From Fragilaria crotonensis (lineage: Eukaryota; Bacillariophyta; Fragilariophyceae; Fragilariales; Fragilariaceae): a DNA stretch of 64,000 nucleotides. Position 1 is the first letter of the stretch. Each line of letters starts with the position of its first letter. Below the pieces are notes generated by a model. That model was not told where the DNA came from. It was given only the letters and a program-made list of their open reading frames with translations, and searched no databases. The DNA is taken from positions 62,001 through 126,000 of the forward strand of contig JAKSYS010000048.1 of assembly GCA_022925895.1 (NCBI GenBank), written 5' to 3'. The position numbers and the translations under genes are program-made. Positions 31,334 to 41,830 of this stretch are shown piece by piece.

Positions 31334-32492
31334 CTAGGAATTTGATGCGATCAACGGATGCTCATGGTTTTGTCCGTCCAACCAGAACTTTTCGGCCAGT
31401 GCATATCCAAAAGTCGGGTTGAAGACATGCAACAAAGTGTCAGGATTTGTAGGCACGGTAATTGTGTGCTCGCACTCTGGATGAAGCATGATGGAGAAGC
31501 CGCCATCCGCATACATGGTGCCATTCTCATCTGTGGGCCATAGTGCTGGTCCTGTAACGAAGGGACTTCACGGTTTGTGAGACAAAAAAACTGGTAATGA
31601 CGCTACAACGACAGCGTGATCGGTTTTTGTTTGCACAAACGTACATGTAAACAGTCTTCAGCATCAAGTCTTTCAACTCCTCTAACGACGTAGCTTTTCG
31701 CGCTACAGTCCCACCGTCGGAAGTGGTTATGAGCACGTTAAGTCGGTCCAAAAATGTGGGGTCGGTCGCATTGGGATTGTCAAGAATGTCATCCAGAAAG
31801 TAGTCAACGATCTTGTACAGAGATATTCGTCTCTGCAACCACATGTTTTTCGCCCCAGACGCCGAACGAAATGTATCCTCCAGAGTCATCCCCATGAACG
31901 CCACTGCAAGACCTGTTCTCAGCACCGTTGAGCAACGAAGTTTGTTCATTAACAAGCCTATTCCAAAGCCATGAACTTACTGAGGCATCCTGACGAATAA
32001 CAATAGTAGTGGTGATTTGACAAATCTGGTATGGCCTGCAAAAGCCCCAACTGGTACCAAAACCCGGCAAATCCTCCTCCTATAATTGTTTTGTTCGCAA
32101 GGAGGTGAGTGCGACTCGTCCAACAGTATGATAATCAGGATCGACAGCTCCGATTTTCACATACCTTGAACATACACGCTTCCAGGACCCGCAGGATCAA
32201 GTCTATCGTACACTAGATGAAGTGGTGATCTGGTTACCAAGAGGAAGACTCCAGCAATTGCGGCAAGGAAAATGCAAATGCAGGAAAGTGACCGAACTAA
32301 AAGTTGGACCACCAAATATGAGCGCTTCCCGACCAGTGAGCTTGCTTGCCTCGTCAGTGGCGGTTCTGCCTTACTACACATGCTGGACAAACAAATTGAA
32401 GGCGGAGTGTGTGGCGATTCACAGATCCCTCGTTGATCGAACTTCAATTTGTCTCGGTGTAGGAAGCGAAATCGTGTTCTACAAAAAAGCAT
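31334..32492 (-). CDS. Patatin-like phospholipase (PNPLA) domain protein, 4 exons
   Basis: Exons, in reading order, 32492-32165, 32079-31981, 31912-31645 and 31565-31334, join at GT-AG introns of 85, 68 and 79 nt in consistent phases, giving 308 residues. ATG 32492 is the first in frame, but an upstream exon is possible. A membrane anchor (LVRSLSCICIFLAAIAGVFLLV) precedes GGGFAGFWYQLG, the oxyanion glycine loop, then CYSSG, the nucleophile elbow with the catalytic Ser (usual GxSxG; here Cys replaces the first Gly), and MYADGGFS, the DGG box with the catalytic Asp. PNPLA enzymes cleave acyl chains from phospholipids or triacylglycerols with a Ser-Asp dyad. The short length and membrane anchor suggest an ER or lipid-body enzyme. 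The last intron must end at GTGAAG to keep PFVTGPALWP in frame. Confidence 0.65.
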
Positions 32493-33936
32493 TCGGGAAC
32501 GGCCAATCGAAGGGAAGGAGCAATGAATGTCTTTTTTGGATCGAGAGGCAGAGGCAGAAGGCGAACACCAAATGTTTTCGCCTTTGGGGTTCGCATACGC
32601 CTGTTGGATAGTTGAAGTTGTGACGCACAATCACTTTTCATTTGCTCCGACTCCGCAGTGAACAGACACCACGGTACGACTGAGCAACAGTATTCCATAC
32701 CACCAGCACCCACAAGCCCACAAGCACATCCGCTGTTACTGAAGCGCCGTTACAAAACGTTATTTGAATTTTGACCTGGAGGCCCGTGAAGTGTGAATCA
32801 AGAATCAAGCCATCGTTTCTGGAACTTGAACCGGCATGCTCCGCACTTTTATGAGCGGTGATCATCGCATCGACTATGCATGTTGGACAGAAGATCTAGA
32901 CTGCTATGAGATGTGATGTGATGCCAACAATGGACATGAGATGTCAGATTCTCCGTATCGGTTCATCATTACTTGGCTCGATCCTTCGGATACACCGACC
33001 GTAGTCGCACGTGCACGGACGTCGATATCGAAACCTGCAAGAACGGCATCATCGACAACGGCCATACAAAATCAGACCGATAGGCAACTACAGAACTGTC
33101 TCATTTGATTATTTACCAAATTGAGGTTTCTCTTGAGAATCTTCTCACAATACACACTTCAGTGCTAAGCTCGATAAGGTGGTTCGACAAAGGTCACGTC
33201 AACAACTCCGTTCATTAACCAAATTGATGGCAAGAGTCGTACAATAACAGGAAATTCCAAATCTCTGCTGTACTAGTGAAGATCACTGGAACCCACCACA
33301 AGACCACCAACCGGCCAATTAATTCCAAAATGAAGTTATATGAGCCTGATCAAGGTCAACGTTGACATCTCGAATAAAGAAGCGTTCGTGAAAATTTTGA
33401 TGTGGCCGAATCTGCCTTTCTCGATGTCGATTGTGCGTTGCCTCTGGTGTACGGAACAGACGAAAAGTCGGCCGTCCATGCAGTTCGACTAACCAATGAA
33501 AATGCTGCCTTTCTCAAGCAAGTTCGTTGATGAATTCGGAGCCGACTAACCGTTGCGACTGGACCTAGGGGAATCCCTCTGATGGTATCTTGGTTGGGGT
33601 CAACTATGTAATACTTCCCACGTCTTACTTTCTATTGAACAGTTGCCGAGGAATGGTAATCGGCACAAAAACATCTTGCCGAAAGACTTCGCTCAAGCAA
33701 ACGTATGAAATCCAAAACAGATAGGTTCTAAAGTACTGAGGCAACGACGATACAAATGGCTCATGAACACAAAAGAAACGCTTCCCACAGGGCGATTGTC
33801 GTTGGGAAAATGCCGTAACCGATGAGGACTGAAACGTCATGCAGTTCCAAGTGCTTCTTCAGAAAGATGGCATTGTGACCTGCAGGTCTCGCCTCACGGA
33901 ACTCTCTTCAAGTTGTAACCCTCCTTCCTCGAGTTT
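32493..33936. other. Intergenic region, no gene recognised
   Basis: 1.4 kb with no open frame of interest on either strand apart from short chance ones (such as 33840-33625, minus). It must contain the promoter and any untranslated first exon of the patatin-like gene and the 3' end of the glycosyltransferase gene. Confidence 0.4.
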
Positions 33937-35496
33937 TCACTTGAGAGGTCGCCCATGACTATCCCAGTATCCCTCAAGTGGATGTGGAGACCTAGCAAGT
34001 CGCTCCATGTCATTGGCTACCTTGTCAATCTCCTCGTCCGTAAGGGTTGACATCCATTCATAGTTCTGACGAAGCCAATCCTTGTCAGTTTCTTTGAGCG
34101 TCAGCGCTTGGGCTATCATTTGTTGACGCTCGGTTTGTTCCTTTTCAAAAAGTTGTCTACTTCGTTGCTTGACTTCTTGTCGATACTCTTCAGCGTCTTC
34201 TTCCTTAGCCTTAAGCAGCTTCAGTTCCCGAATCTCTTCCATGGAGCATACGCCTGTCATGCTTCCCGCAAGTTTGACATATCTGTAAAACATGGGGGTA
34301 CCAACGAAGTTCCACAAGTCAGAAGCGCATTTAGTGTTGGTGGCTTTCATGGGTCGCGTCCCGCGCCCTCCACCAATATGATAAAATGCAGCTGTGCATT
34401 TCCGATTGCCAAGGTCTTGACAGTCGCCTAATTGAATGGCAGCATGGCAATACTTTAAGCCAGCGCGATACGCGAAATTTCCTTCTACGTATCGTTCGTG
34501 AAAGGCATCTCCTGGTTCCCCATACATGCGTCCTATATCCATAAGAGCGCTTCGTTTGTAGAGCCCGGCACCATTCGTGTAGCTGCCCCAGATATACTTA
34601 CTACTTGTGCTGGGATCAGAACATACGATTTGATATTGAATGTTTTCTGCTTGCGATTCTGCAAGACAATCAACACCATCTGTTTGTGAATCTAGCTCTT
34701 GAAGATCCACGTCAACATCTTGCCAAATATCCAGGAATGGAAATTGCAAAAAGCTGCCATACGTTTCAGGTCGCAAAAACACGCCCATGACCTGGCGGCC
34801 ATCGTAGGCTGTTTGGTTGGTCTCCAGGAAGGAAATGGCCGTGGCGATGGCAGCCTTTCGTCGATCCGTTTGCTCGACCACTAAATCATCCAAGTAAAGC
34901 CAATCTTCTTCCAGTAAAAGAATGTAAGGAGCCGTACAAAGGTTCTGGATCAGCAAGTTCATGCCGAATGCCAATCCAAGATTCTGATCCATTGGCAAAG
35001 CATGGTCGATTTGATAATTCTCCAAGATCTCTTCCGTCAAGTGTACCCCAGATCCGTTGTCAACCCATGCTATTTCGTACCTCAGATTATGCGGTTCATC
35101 TTCTTCCATGTGACGGATCGCCGCCGCCAATGTGTGATTCAACAGGTCGATTCGATCGCAGCAAGACAGAAAGGCTAAACAAATGTGAGGATTGTCAGTT
35201 TGGGGGAATGTACTACGCCTCACGCGAGGTGACTCGGGAGATGATGCAACCGCCGATTGGGCAGCCAGCGATCTGGATAAATCTGACATGAGATTTAATT
35301 CGACCTTGTATTCTTCCGCTTTGGGAGCTGCAGCAACCGTTGTCAGCAAAATGCTGTGGGCAACCAGAAACCATGCCGAAGCAACAAAGAACCAAGTCAC
35401 CGTTGGCACGGAAAAAGGCGTCGAAGATATCATTCTGAAGTCCGGAACCCAGAAAGTGAGTTTCGTTTCAACATCCAATAGATCCAACGATGCCAT
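33937..35496 (-). CDS. Type II membrane glycosyltransferase (GT-A fold, GT2-like)
   Basis: 519 residues from ATG 35496 (the frame stays open a little upstream, only with a GTG). A short cytosolic tail and a signal anchor (VTWFFVASAWFLVAHSILLTTV, about 32-53) indicate Golgi type II topology. The lumenal part starts a nucleotide-sugar transferase core: CLAFLSCCDRIDLLNHTL (about 105), IAWVDNGSG (about 143), QNLGLAFGMN (about 170) and LLLEEDWLY (about 194), where EED takes the place of the metal-binding DxD. The C-terminus is a charged helix (ELKLLKAKEEDAEEY) resembling a coiled coil. Acceptor and sugar are not readable. Confident for a GT-A glycosyltransferase, not for the CAZy family. Confidence 0.75.
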   Translation of the reverse strand: MASLDLLDVETKLTFWVPDFRMISSTPFSVPTVTWFFVASAWFLVAHSILLTTVAAAPKAEEYKVELNLMSDLSRSLAAQSAVASSPESPRVRRSTFPQTDNPHICLAFLSCCDRIDLLNHTLAAAIRHMEEDEPHNLRYEIAWVDNGSGVHLTEEILENYQIDHALPMDQNLGLAFGMNLLIQNLCTAPYILLLEEDWLYLDDLVVEQTDRRKAAIATAISFLETNQTAYDGRQVMGVFLRPETYGSFLQFPFLDIWQDVDVDLQELDSQTDGVDCLAESQAENIQYQIVCSDPSTSSKYIWGSYTNGAGLYKRSALMDIGRMYGEPGDAFHERYVEGNFAYRAGLKYCHAAIQLGDCQDLGNRKCTAAFYHIGGGRGTRPMKATNTKCASDLWNFVGTPMFYRYVKLAGSMTGVCSMEEIRELKLLKAKEEDAEEYRQEVKQRSRQLFEKEQTERQQMIAQALTLKETDKDWLRQNYEWMSTLTDEEIDKVANDMERLARSPHPLEGYWDSHGRPLK

Positions 35497-36075
35497 GAAG
35501 TAACGAACCCTACGTACCTGTGCACCTTTGCGTCGACTTGCGAGCACCTTCGAATGGAGATGCGATTCTGTAGTCGGTAGTCTGTGTCAAGGCATCCATA
35601 GTCTCCGGATTCACGGATTCACGGATTCAGGGATTCACTGCACATTCGTTCACATCACAAATCACAGTATACATCTGTACATAGAGTACACATACGTGAA
35701 GCGCATTGGTACGGTGTACTGTAGGTGCTATGGTGTGCCTGTTGCATGTACAGTGTACAGTAGTCCAGTACCCGGCAGAGATACATCATACTTGTACTAC
35801 AGAATTCTGGTTAACTCCTACGACAATAGAGGAGTACTCCGGTACTCCAGTAGAATAGGAACGCAGCAACCCTACAAGTACCTGGTCTCACAGGACGGAC
35901 CTCGGATGCAAGATGCAATTCGATGTTCCAGTTTTCCAGTTCCAGCCTTCCTGGGATACAGTCATGAATCGAAAATACACTGGTAACACGACTGTGAAAC
36001 GCCGATGCATAACGCCTTCTCACAAAACTAAAAAACGGTATTTGCGTGATTGCAGCTTTGCTGGACCGAAATAGC
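35497..36075. promoter_or_regulatory. Divergent promoter region with ggattcac tandem repeat and GTAC-rich island
   Basis: Lies between two divergent genes. Four copies of the 8-mer GGATTCAC (one with a changed base) run at about 35607-35638. From 35640 to 35880 GTAC-type words are dense (CATGTACAGTGTACAGTAG, TACTCCGGTACTCCAGTAG). No gene seen. Confidence 0.45.
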
Positions 36076-37565
36076 ATGCAGGAGCACGAGACAATCCAAA
36101 CCACCGCACACTGCGATGTCGATGATGTAGGATTTGGATTATCTCAAAGCTCAACAAGTAGACTGAAAGCAGTAGATGGAACTGAACATCTGGGGACTAG
36201 CCATGGTAGCGAGACAACGATTGCCACGGTAGGCGAGACTAAACAACTGTCGGAAGAGTATGAGGACAGCGACGCAGAAGTCGGAAATGATTTCAGCTCT
36301 GGTATAAGCACCAGCGTTAATGATCAAAGTGATCACATTTTCCGCGACTTCCAGCCGCATCAGTACACTACGAAGATTTTGCAGCGACAGCGCGTGCTCC
36401 ACGGATTCAAGGTAGCTTGTGCAGTACTGCTGGCTTCTCAGTTTGTCCTTATCGACTCTTTGAATGCACAATTGAAAGGCACGGGGAATTGGGTCGTTAT
36501 CACGGTCGTTATCGTAACGTTGCAAACACCTGGCGACACATTACACAAAATACTGAATCGAACCGCAGGAACGTTGGTGGCAGCAGTGCTTGCCCTTCTG
36601 GTTGGAATGCTCGGAAGACTGATGTCGGAATCGATACCTCCAGCTGGGCAAGTATTTATTGCGATTACCAATTTTCTTGGAGCGTTTCTAGGCACATGGC
36701 TCTCATCTCAAGTCGGAAAATGGTACTACGCTTTCCTATTGGGGACCATCACGTACGTGTTTATCACACTTTCGGTCTTGCAGGAAGGAAGCTCAGTGGC
36801 CTTCTTTCGAGTACTCATGATTATTGTCGGAGGCATAATCGGCCTTTTGGTTGCGTGGCTGCCCCCCGAATGTCCGAGCGTCAGAAGTGGCCCGCGCGTA
36901 TTTGGCGGATGCATTGGTTGACACCGCTGTTTGTGCGGAACTTGTTGTTCATAACTTTCTAACGGGGCGTACGCTTAATCCAATCTATCGAATCCATAAG
37001 GGTGAGCAAGATGATACCTTTCACAAACTATCCATGATGATAATTGTCTCGAGGGTGTTGCTTGAGGATGCCATCGCGGCGTCGCTGTTCGAGGGGGGCT
37101 CGTAAGCTTGGAAAGGGAGTACAGAGTTCTGGTCTCGCTGTACGACTGGTCCTGAGACCAATTATGTCTGCTGACGTACTTCTGCGACAACCCTTCCGTG
37201 CCCTTGATCAGTCAAACGAAGACGAAGCTAGGCTCGCAGGTGCCTTGACGAACGTCGCGGCATCAATCCGAGCGGAATTCGGAAAGAAAGTTCTAGATCT
37301 TGACTTCGAGCTGCCACCTGGATTCCACACGGAAAGTCAACTCCCGCTTCCCACGGCACTAAATGAGCTCACGAGTGTCCTTCATCAGTACGTCCAAAAC
37401 GGCGCACAATGGACCCAGGAGAATAACGTCCTGGACGGATTCGCATCCCACGTGTCATTCTCCAGACTCGTGTACGACGCAGGACTCTTTGTGCTTGAAG
37501 TTTCACCTCCCATAAAGCGAGCGAGAGTGAACGTTACGCCCGACGATGAATTAGCTGTCCTCTAG
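36076..37565 (+). pseudogene. ALMT/FUSC-family anion channel-like protein with two homopolymer frameshifts
   Basis: One gene spread over three plus-strand frames. ATG 36076 opens a soluble acidic N-terminus of about 105 residues, then five or six membrane helices with FKVACAVLLASQFVL, ITVVIVTLQTPGDTL, LNRTAGTLVAA and FLGAFLGTWLSS, the pattern of the aluminium-activated malate transporter/fusaric acid resistance-like family. The frame breaks at a C6 run (36862-36867) and continues as WLPPNVRASEVARAYL; it breaks again at a G6 run (37093-37098) and continues as GARKLGKGVQSSGL to TAG 37565. Dropping one base from each run restores 495 codons. ALMT proteins conduct malate and other anions across plasma or vacuolar membranes. 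Two single-base excesses at homopolymers suggest consensus errors rather than decay. Confidence 0.75.
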
Positions 37566-38669
37566 GTCAGGAATGTCGTCCGTTTCTTCCGACGGTTTCT
37601 TGCACTTGGCCATGAATTCGTGAAAAGCGGTTGCATCAAATCCGGACATGGACGCCAGATCAACTGCATCGATTGGAGCACGATAGGACGCCAATGGATC
37701 TTGATGAATTTGATTTACAGTTTCCACCACTCTTATTTCTGGTCGTCGGTTTTCCTGGCTTAAATCGTCGTGTTCTTCGGATTCCCTACGGGCGACACTC
37801 AAAAGGTCATCCCAGGAAAACAACAACGGGTCAGTTTGCTTGCCCCATACATTAAAGTCTAGAAGCCACACGCGATCCTGTTTATCAATATAAACATCAA
37901 AAACAAAGTTTCCGCTCCCAGGAAAGTTCTCATACACGTAGTCCTCATAAAAGTCAAGAATTTGCGATCGATAGCGCATCATTTCAATAATGAGGTGAGG
38001 GAAGTGTTGCGTGTGATTACGCTGAGAGATGGCCACGATATCACCATTCCATACAAAACAACGAAACTCCATACTGGGATTGAAGTTGCACCACTGCCTG
38101 AGAACAAGCTCATAGGATATGCTGGTTGGTTTCTCGCCGACGGAATTATCGAAGGCGTACAGCATGTCGTGCATGACAAAGTCACTGCTCTTGAGGAGAA
38201 TGTAGACATCTCCGGGAGTACAACATTTGAGAGTTCCGCTATTGATCCATGTGGCATCCTTGGGGCAAGACCAGTTCAGTTTCGGCATAACCGTCCCACC
38301 CAAGGAATCAATGGCTGATTGGATTTGTTCCGTAAGGCCTGGAAAACAAAACTCGTGGCACTCGTCAATGTCGTCCTCCTCAGCCCAGCTGTCATCATCA
38401 TCATTTTTAATGGGTATATGGGAAGATACCAACGTATCTCCGGCAGGAAGTCGCACGCCGTCGCTCATCACGTAGTCCCGAAATAGAGGGGGTAAAGGGA
38501 GAATAATAGACTTAACAGTCACACTTCTGCGCCTATATTGATCTTTTGGAAGCGATCTAAATGTGTTGTACCATTGTGAGAATTGGCAGGCAAGAATCTC
38601 ATCAACCTGAGGAATCGGATCGCTGCAGGACGGCGTTGTCACAGTTGCGGTATCGACAGGGGATGCCAT
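37551..38669 (-). CDS. CDC123: CDC123 (D123) homologue, eIF2 assembly chaperone
   Basis: 372 residues from ATG 38669; an upstream in-frame extension to 38897 runs through GTAC-rich promoter-like DNA and is not used here. Recognisable D123 features: ILACQFSQWYNTF at the start, VKSIILPLPPLFRDYV, an acidic cluster (DDDDSWAEEDDIDE), PKLNWSCPKDATWI, LKSSDFVMHDML, LVLRQWCNFNPSMEFRCFV, and FVFDVYIDKQDRVWLLDFN, where the Asp residues bind Mg-ATP in the ATP-grasp fold. CDC123 joins eIF2 gamma and alpha subunits, so it controls translation initiation in the cytosol. Its stop codon overlaps the stop end of the ALMT-like gene by 15 bp in antisense. Single exon, full length for the family. Confidence 0.92.
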   Translation of the reverse strand: MASPVDTATVTTPSCSDPIPQVDEILACQFSQWYNTFRSLPKDQYRRRSVTVKSIILPLPPLFRDYVMSDGVRLPAGDTLVSSHIPIKNDDDDSWAEEDDIDECHEFCFPGLTEQIQSAIDSLGGTVMPKLNWSCPKDATWINSGTLKCCTPGDVYILLKSSDFVMHDMLYAFDNSVGEKPTSISYELVLRQWCNFNPSMEFRCFVWNGDIVAISQRNHTQHFPHLIIEMMRYRSQILDFYEDYVYENFPGSGNFVFDVYIDKQDRVWLLDFNVWGKQTDPLLFSWDDLLSVARRESEEHDDLSQENRRPEIRVVETVNQIHQDPLASYRAPIDAVDLASMSGFDATAFHEFMAKCKKPSEETDDIPDLEDS

Positions 38670-39501
38670 TGTCGATCTGAAATCGGAGTATTGAAAGGCA
38701 TGGGATGCACCCTGTAGTAGACGCTGGAGTTTGTCTATATGCATAAGTACAAGTACCGTAGAATACAGTGCACACTCGTGCTCGAAACTCGGAGTACAGG
38801 TACTGGAGTACTGGCGTACGGAGTACTCTGGACATGAAACATGAGCACTGAGCACAGTAGTTCCGGTACCTGTTACTGTAGCAGTACGTGTCCACATTCT
38901 ATGTGAACTGGGTGCGAAAAGGGGTTACAAGTGACAACTCGTGAGTCGTCGATGTGTCAACAATTGAAGCGTCGAAGTTTACATGAGGGGCCAATAGTAC
39001 GGTACAAGTACCTGGTACTCCAATGCTCCAGCTATGTAGTGCACAGTGAAGATTTCGAGCGACCTTGTCCTGAACACGTTTCACACAGCATCTAATTTGT
39101 TACGGCACGTCTCGACATCATTGCAGTCGTCATCATGACGTCAGATAGAGAGAATGCTCTGTTCTCACGGACTTTAATGTAAGTTCCTTCTCAGTACGGA
39201 CGGCTCAATGCTGATAGGAATCGCGATCCAAAAGAGTCGGTTAGAACGTATCACACGAAGAAGGACGCACGTCAGTGATGTGAACAACAAGTTGTGGCTG
39301 AGATACGTCACTATAACGTCTGTCTAATCCATACGCCTTCGTAGGCAGCTCGAAATGTGTACGCCGAGCATATGCAAATGTTTATAGGTTTCTCCACACT
39401 TTGACTTGCAACGAGCAGAGAGCATAGGTAGTCTCTGTGACTGTCGTTATTGAATTGCCACAGATACCGACTGCATTGAACACGAACAAACAAGGGCAGA
39501 G
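38670..39501. promoter_or_regulatory. Divergent promoter region between CDC123 and the hydroxyacid oxidase gene
   Basis: GTAC-rich words are dense at 38745-38900 (GTACAGGTACTGGAGTACTGG) and 38995-39030. A perfect TGACGTCA palindrome, the CRE/bZIP core, is at 39136-39143, about 360 bp before the oxidase ATG. No gene seen. Confidence 0.45.
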
Positions 39502-40955
39502 ATGATTTTCAATCCTCACAAGTTCGGAATCCACAAAGTGCTGAAGTACATCCCCCTGAACGCAATCTTCGATGCTCCCTACAAGCGGGCCCTGAAGCGG
39601 GCAGTAAATATTGCTGATCTGCGTACCATTGCAAAATCTAGAGCTCACAAGGTCAGTTATCACCCCTGTTTGCGCGTCTTTCAAGCAGAATGGGCCCTGC
39701 TCAGAGTCGGTATAGAAGTCGGAGATCATTGTTAGCGTGGCCAAGGCATGGGTGTCCAATCAACTCACTCACCGGTTTACTCACTCTATGCTACACTCGA
39801 CCTCTTCAGATGGTGTTCGACTACCTTGATGCTGGCGGTGATGACGAAATCAGTCTTCGTCGTGGTAAGGACGCCTTCACTGAGTTGGAAATGCACTACA
39901 AAGTGTTGGCTGGAATCAAGCCTCCGCTTGATTTGTCAACAAAGATTTTTGGCATGGACGTCAAACTTCCGTTCTTCGGATGCCCTACTGCTGGAAACAG
40001 AATGTTCCACTGGGAAGGAGAGACTGCTGCTGCCAAGGCGGCCCAGCACCACGGTACCATGTACGGCCTCTCATCCCTGGCGACTACCGGCATTACTGAG
40101 ATCGGGACATTGCACAATGGACCAAAGGTCTTCCAATTGTATGTTTGGAAAGACCGTGAGTTAGTGAAGGAAGTCATCGCCAAAGCAAAGGAAGGAGGTT
40201 TCAACGCCCTCGCTCTTACGGTGGACTTCACCTGGTACGGAAACCGCGAGCGTGACATCCGCAATGACTTTTCTATCCCACCAAAGTACAACATTACGCA
40301 AACTCTCGGTGCGATCGCCAAGCCAGCGTGGACGTACGATTTTCTCTCCCACGAGCCTTACACCTACGCTTGCATCAACCAAGATGTCCCTGCTGACTCT
40401 CTTGCCGCCTTTGTCAACAGTCAGATCGCGCCCGAGTTCGGTTGGAAGGATGCTGAGTGGCTCCTAGGAGAATGGAATGGGCCGGCTGCAATCAAGGGTG
40501 TGGTTCGCCCTGATGATGCGAAAAAGGCGGTCGAAATAGGGTTTTCAACAATGTGGGTATCGAATCATGGAGCTCGTCAGCTTGACACGTCTCCAGCTAC
40601 GATCGATGTTCTCCCGTCGATTCGTGAGGCAGTTGGGCCAGATGTTGAGATCATCATGGATGGTGGTATTCAACGTGGTACAGACATTGCCAAGGCCCTC
40701 GCACTCGGTGCTGATTCAGTGGGAGTTGGTAAGGCGTATCTCTGGGGTCTTGCTGCCGGTGGTGCTGATGGTGTGATTAAGGCATATGACATCCTCAAAG
40801 TGGAGCTGGATCGCGCTATGGGTCTGCTTGGAACACCTACCGTTGCTGATCTCAAGAGAGAAGGACCTTCGTTGATCAAACGCAGACACCCAAGTTCTCG
40901 TGATTACCCAGACATGTACGCTTTCCAGCGTGGCTACGGAGGTGGAATCGTTTAG
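39502..40955 (+). CDS. FMN-dependent (S)-2-hydroxyacid oxidase/dehydrogenase (glycolate oxidase or L-lactate dehydrogenase type), 2 exons
   Basis: Exons 39502-39651 and 39810-40955 join in phase 0 across a 158-nt intron (GTCAGT...TCAG), giving 431 residues. TIM-barrel FMN enzyme signatures: IADLRTIAKSRAHK then MVFDYLDAGGDDE at the splice junction, LPFFGCPTAGNRMFH, YGLSSLATTGI, FQLYVWKDRE, LTVDFTWYGNRERDIRN, WVSNHGARQLD with the catalytic His, and IIMDGGIQRGTDIAKALALGAD binding the FMN phosphate. It oxidises glycolate or L-lactate to the 2-oxo acid. In diatoms such enzymes act in mitochondria or peroxisomes in photorespiration. The basic N-terminus (NPHKFGIHKVLKY) lacks a heme domain and could be a weak mitochondrial leader. 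No PTS1 at the C-terminus (GGGIV). Donor preference is not decided by the sequence. Confidence 0.9.
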
Positions 40956-41062
40956 TAACATAGTTTCGAGTTTCGACTACTCTTTCCTACCGATGACTTC
41001 GAAATCACAGCATAGTAGATACTGTAGTACAAACTAATTTTCAAGGATCTTCGTTTTCACTG

Positions 41063-41308
41063 TTACTCCTTGGGCGCTCTCTTGATCGTCTCATGCACCG
41101 CGCGATTCGCTGGCTTGGCCGTTTCCGTTTCGTCGCGCTGAATTGCCTGGAGGATCTCCTTGGATAACTTCTCCAATATGACAACTCTATCTGTTTCTAT
41201 CATTACGGCACCGGGAGAAAGCTGGACGTAGACTGATCCCTTTGTGTTCCCACTGCATAGCTCTGCCTGCGCAACTCGTAGAGCCTCAAGACTTGCGGCG
41301 CTCGACAT
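41063..41308 (-). CDS. Small prefoldin-like protein (tentative)
   Basis: 81 residues, ATG 41308 to TAA/TAG near 41063. The layout is helix (SLEALRVAQAELCSG), a short hairpin (SVYVQLSPGAVMIETDR), helix (VVILEKLSKEILQAIQR) and a polar tail. A helix pair around VY...GAVMIE.DR recalls beta-type prefoldin and prefoldin-like chaperone subunits, which are of similar size. No other candidate gene is in this gap. The assignment rests on pattern only; the ORF itself looks real because it has a normal start, length and amphipathic helices. Confidence 0.5.
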   Translation of the reverse strand: MSSAASLEALRVAQAELCSGNTKGSVYVQLSPGAVMIETDRVVILEKLSKEILQAIQRDETETAKPANRAVHETIKRAPKE

Positions 41309-41525
41309 GGTCTATTGCGTTGCAGGATGGTGCCTTAAGCAATTGAAGTTGCGTGTGACGTAGGAAAGATGTGTTACCATAAGATGAATCATGAATCATG
41401 AATCATCTACAACTCCTGACCTTTCATCTTACTCTCATGTCGCGTAGGCGAGAGTGGGGATTGTGCGGATGGAATTCCGACTCTCCACAGGTCGCAGCTC
41501 GCAGCTGAGATTTGTGTGAGCTGGT
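41309..41525. other. Short intergenic region with a GAATCAT repeat
   Basis: A 7-bp unit GAATCAT is repeated at about 41385-41406. The region ends at the TGGT target site of copia element 2. Confidence 0.5.
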
Positions 41526-41675
41526 TGAGTAAAAACGGGCGATAAAAGAAGGGACAACGATAACGAAGACGTTCTAACTAAGATTATAACACGAATATAG
41601 CATGCGGGTGCACTCTTACCGCATACTGTCGTACAGTCGTACGGGACACGAATGTTACTTGAGCACCTTTAATCA
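41526..41675 (-). repeat. 3' LTR of copia element 2
   Basis: 150 bp, TG...CA; on the minus strand it begins TGATTAAAGG and ends TTTACTCA. Preceded (minus strand) by the purine tract GAGGGGAC. Confidence 0.93.
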
Positions 41676-41830
41676 GTCCCCTCGACCTAATGTTAGCACA
41701 TTGGTGGGAACGTTAGGTCGTTCACATTCGTACAAATAACTCTCTCTCGACTCACAATGATATTTAGTTGACATGCAGTAGTGTCAACAAGGAAACCCGT
41801 AATAACCTTCGGACCTCGGTGAGGGGGTCA

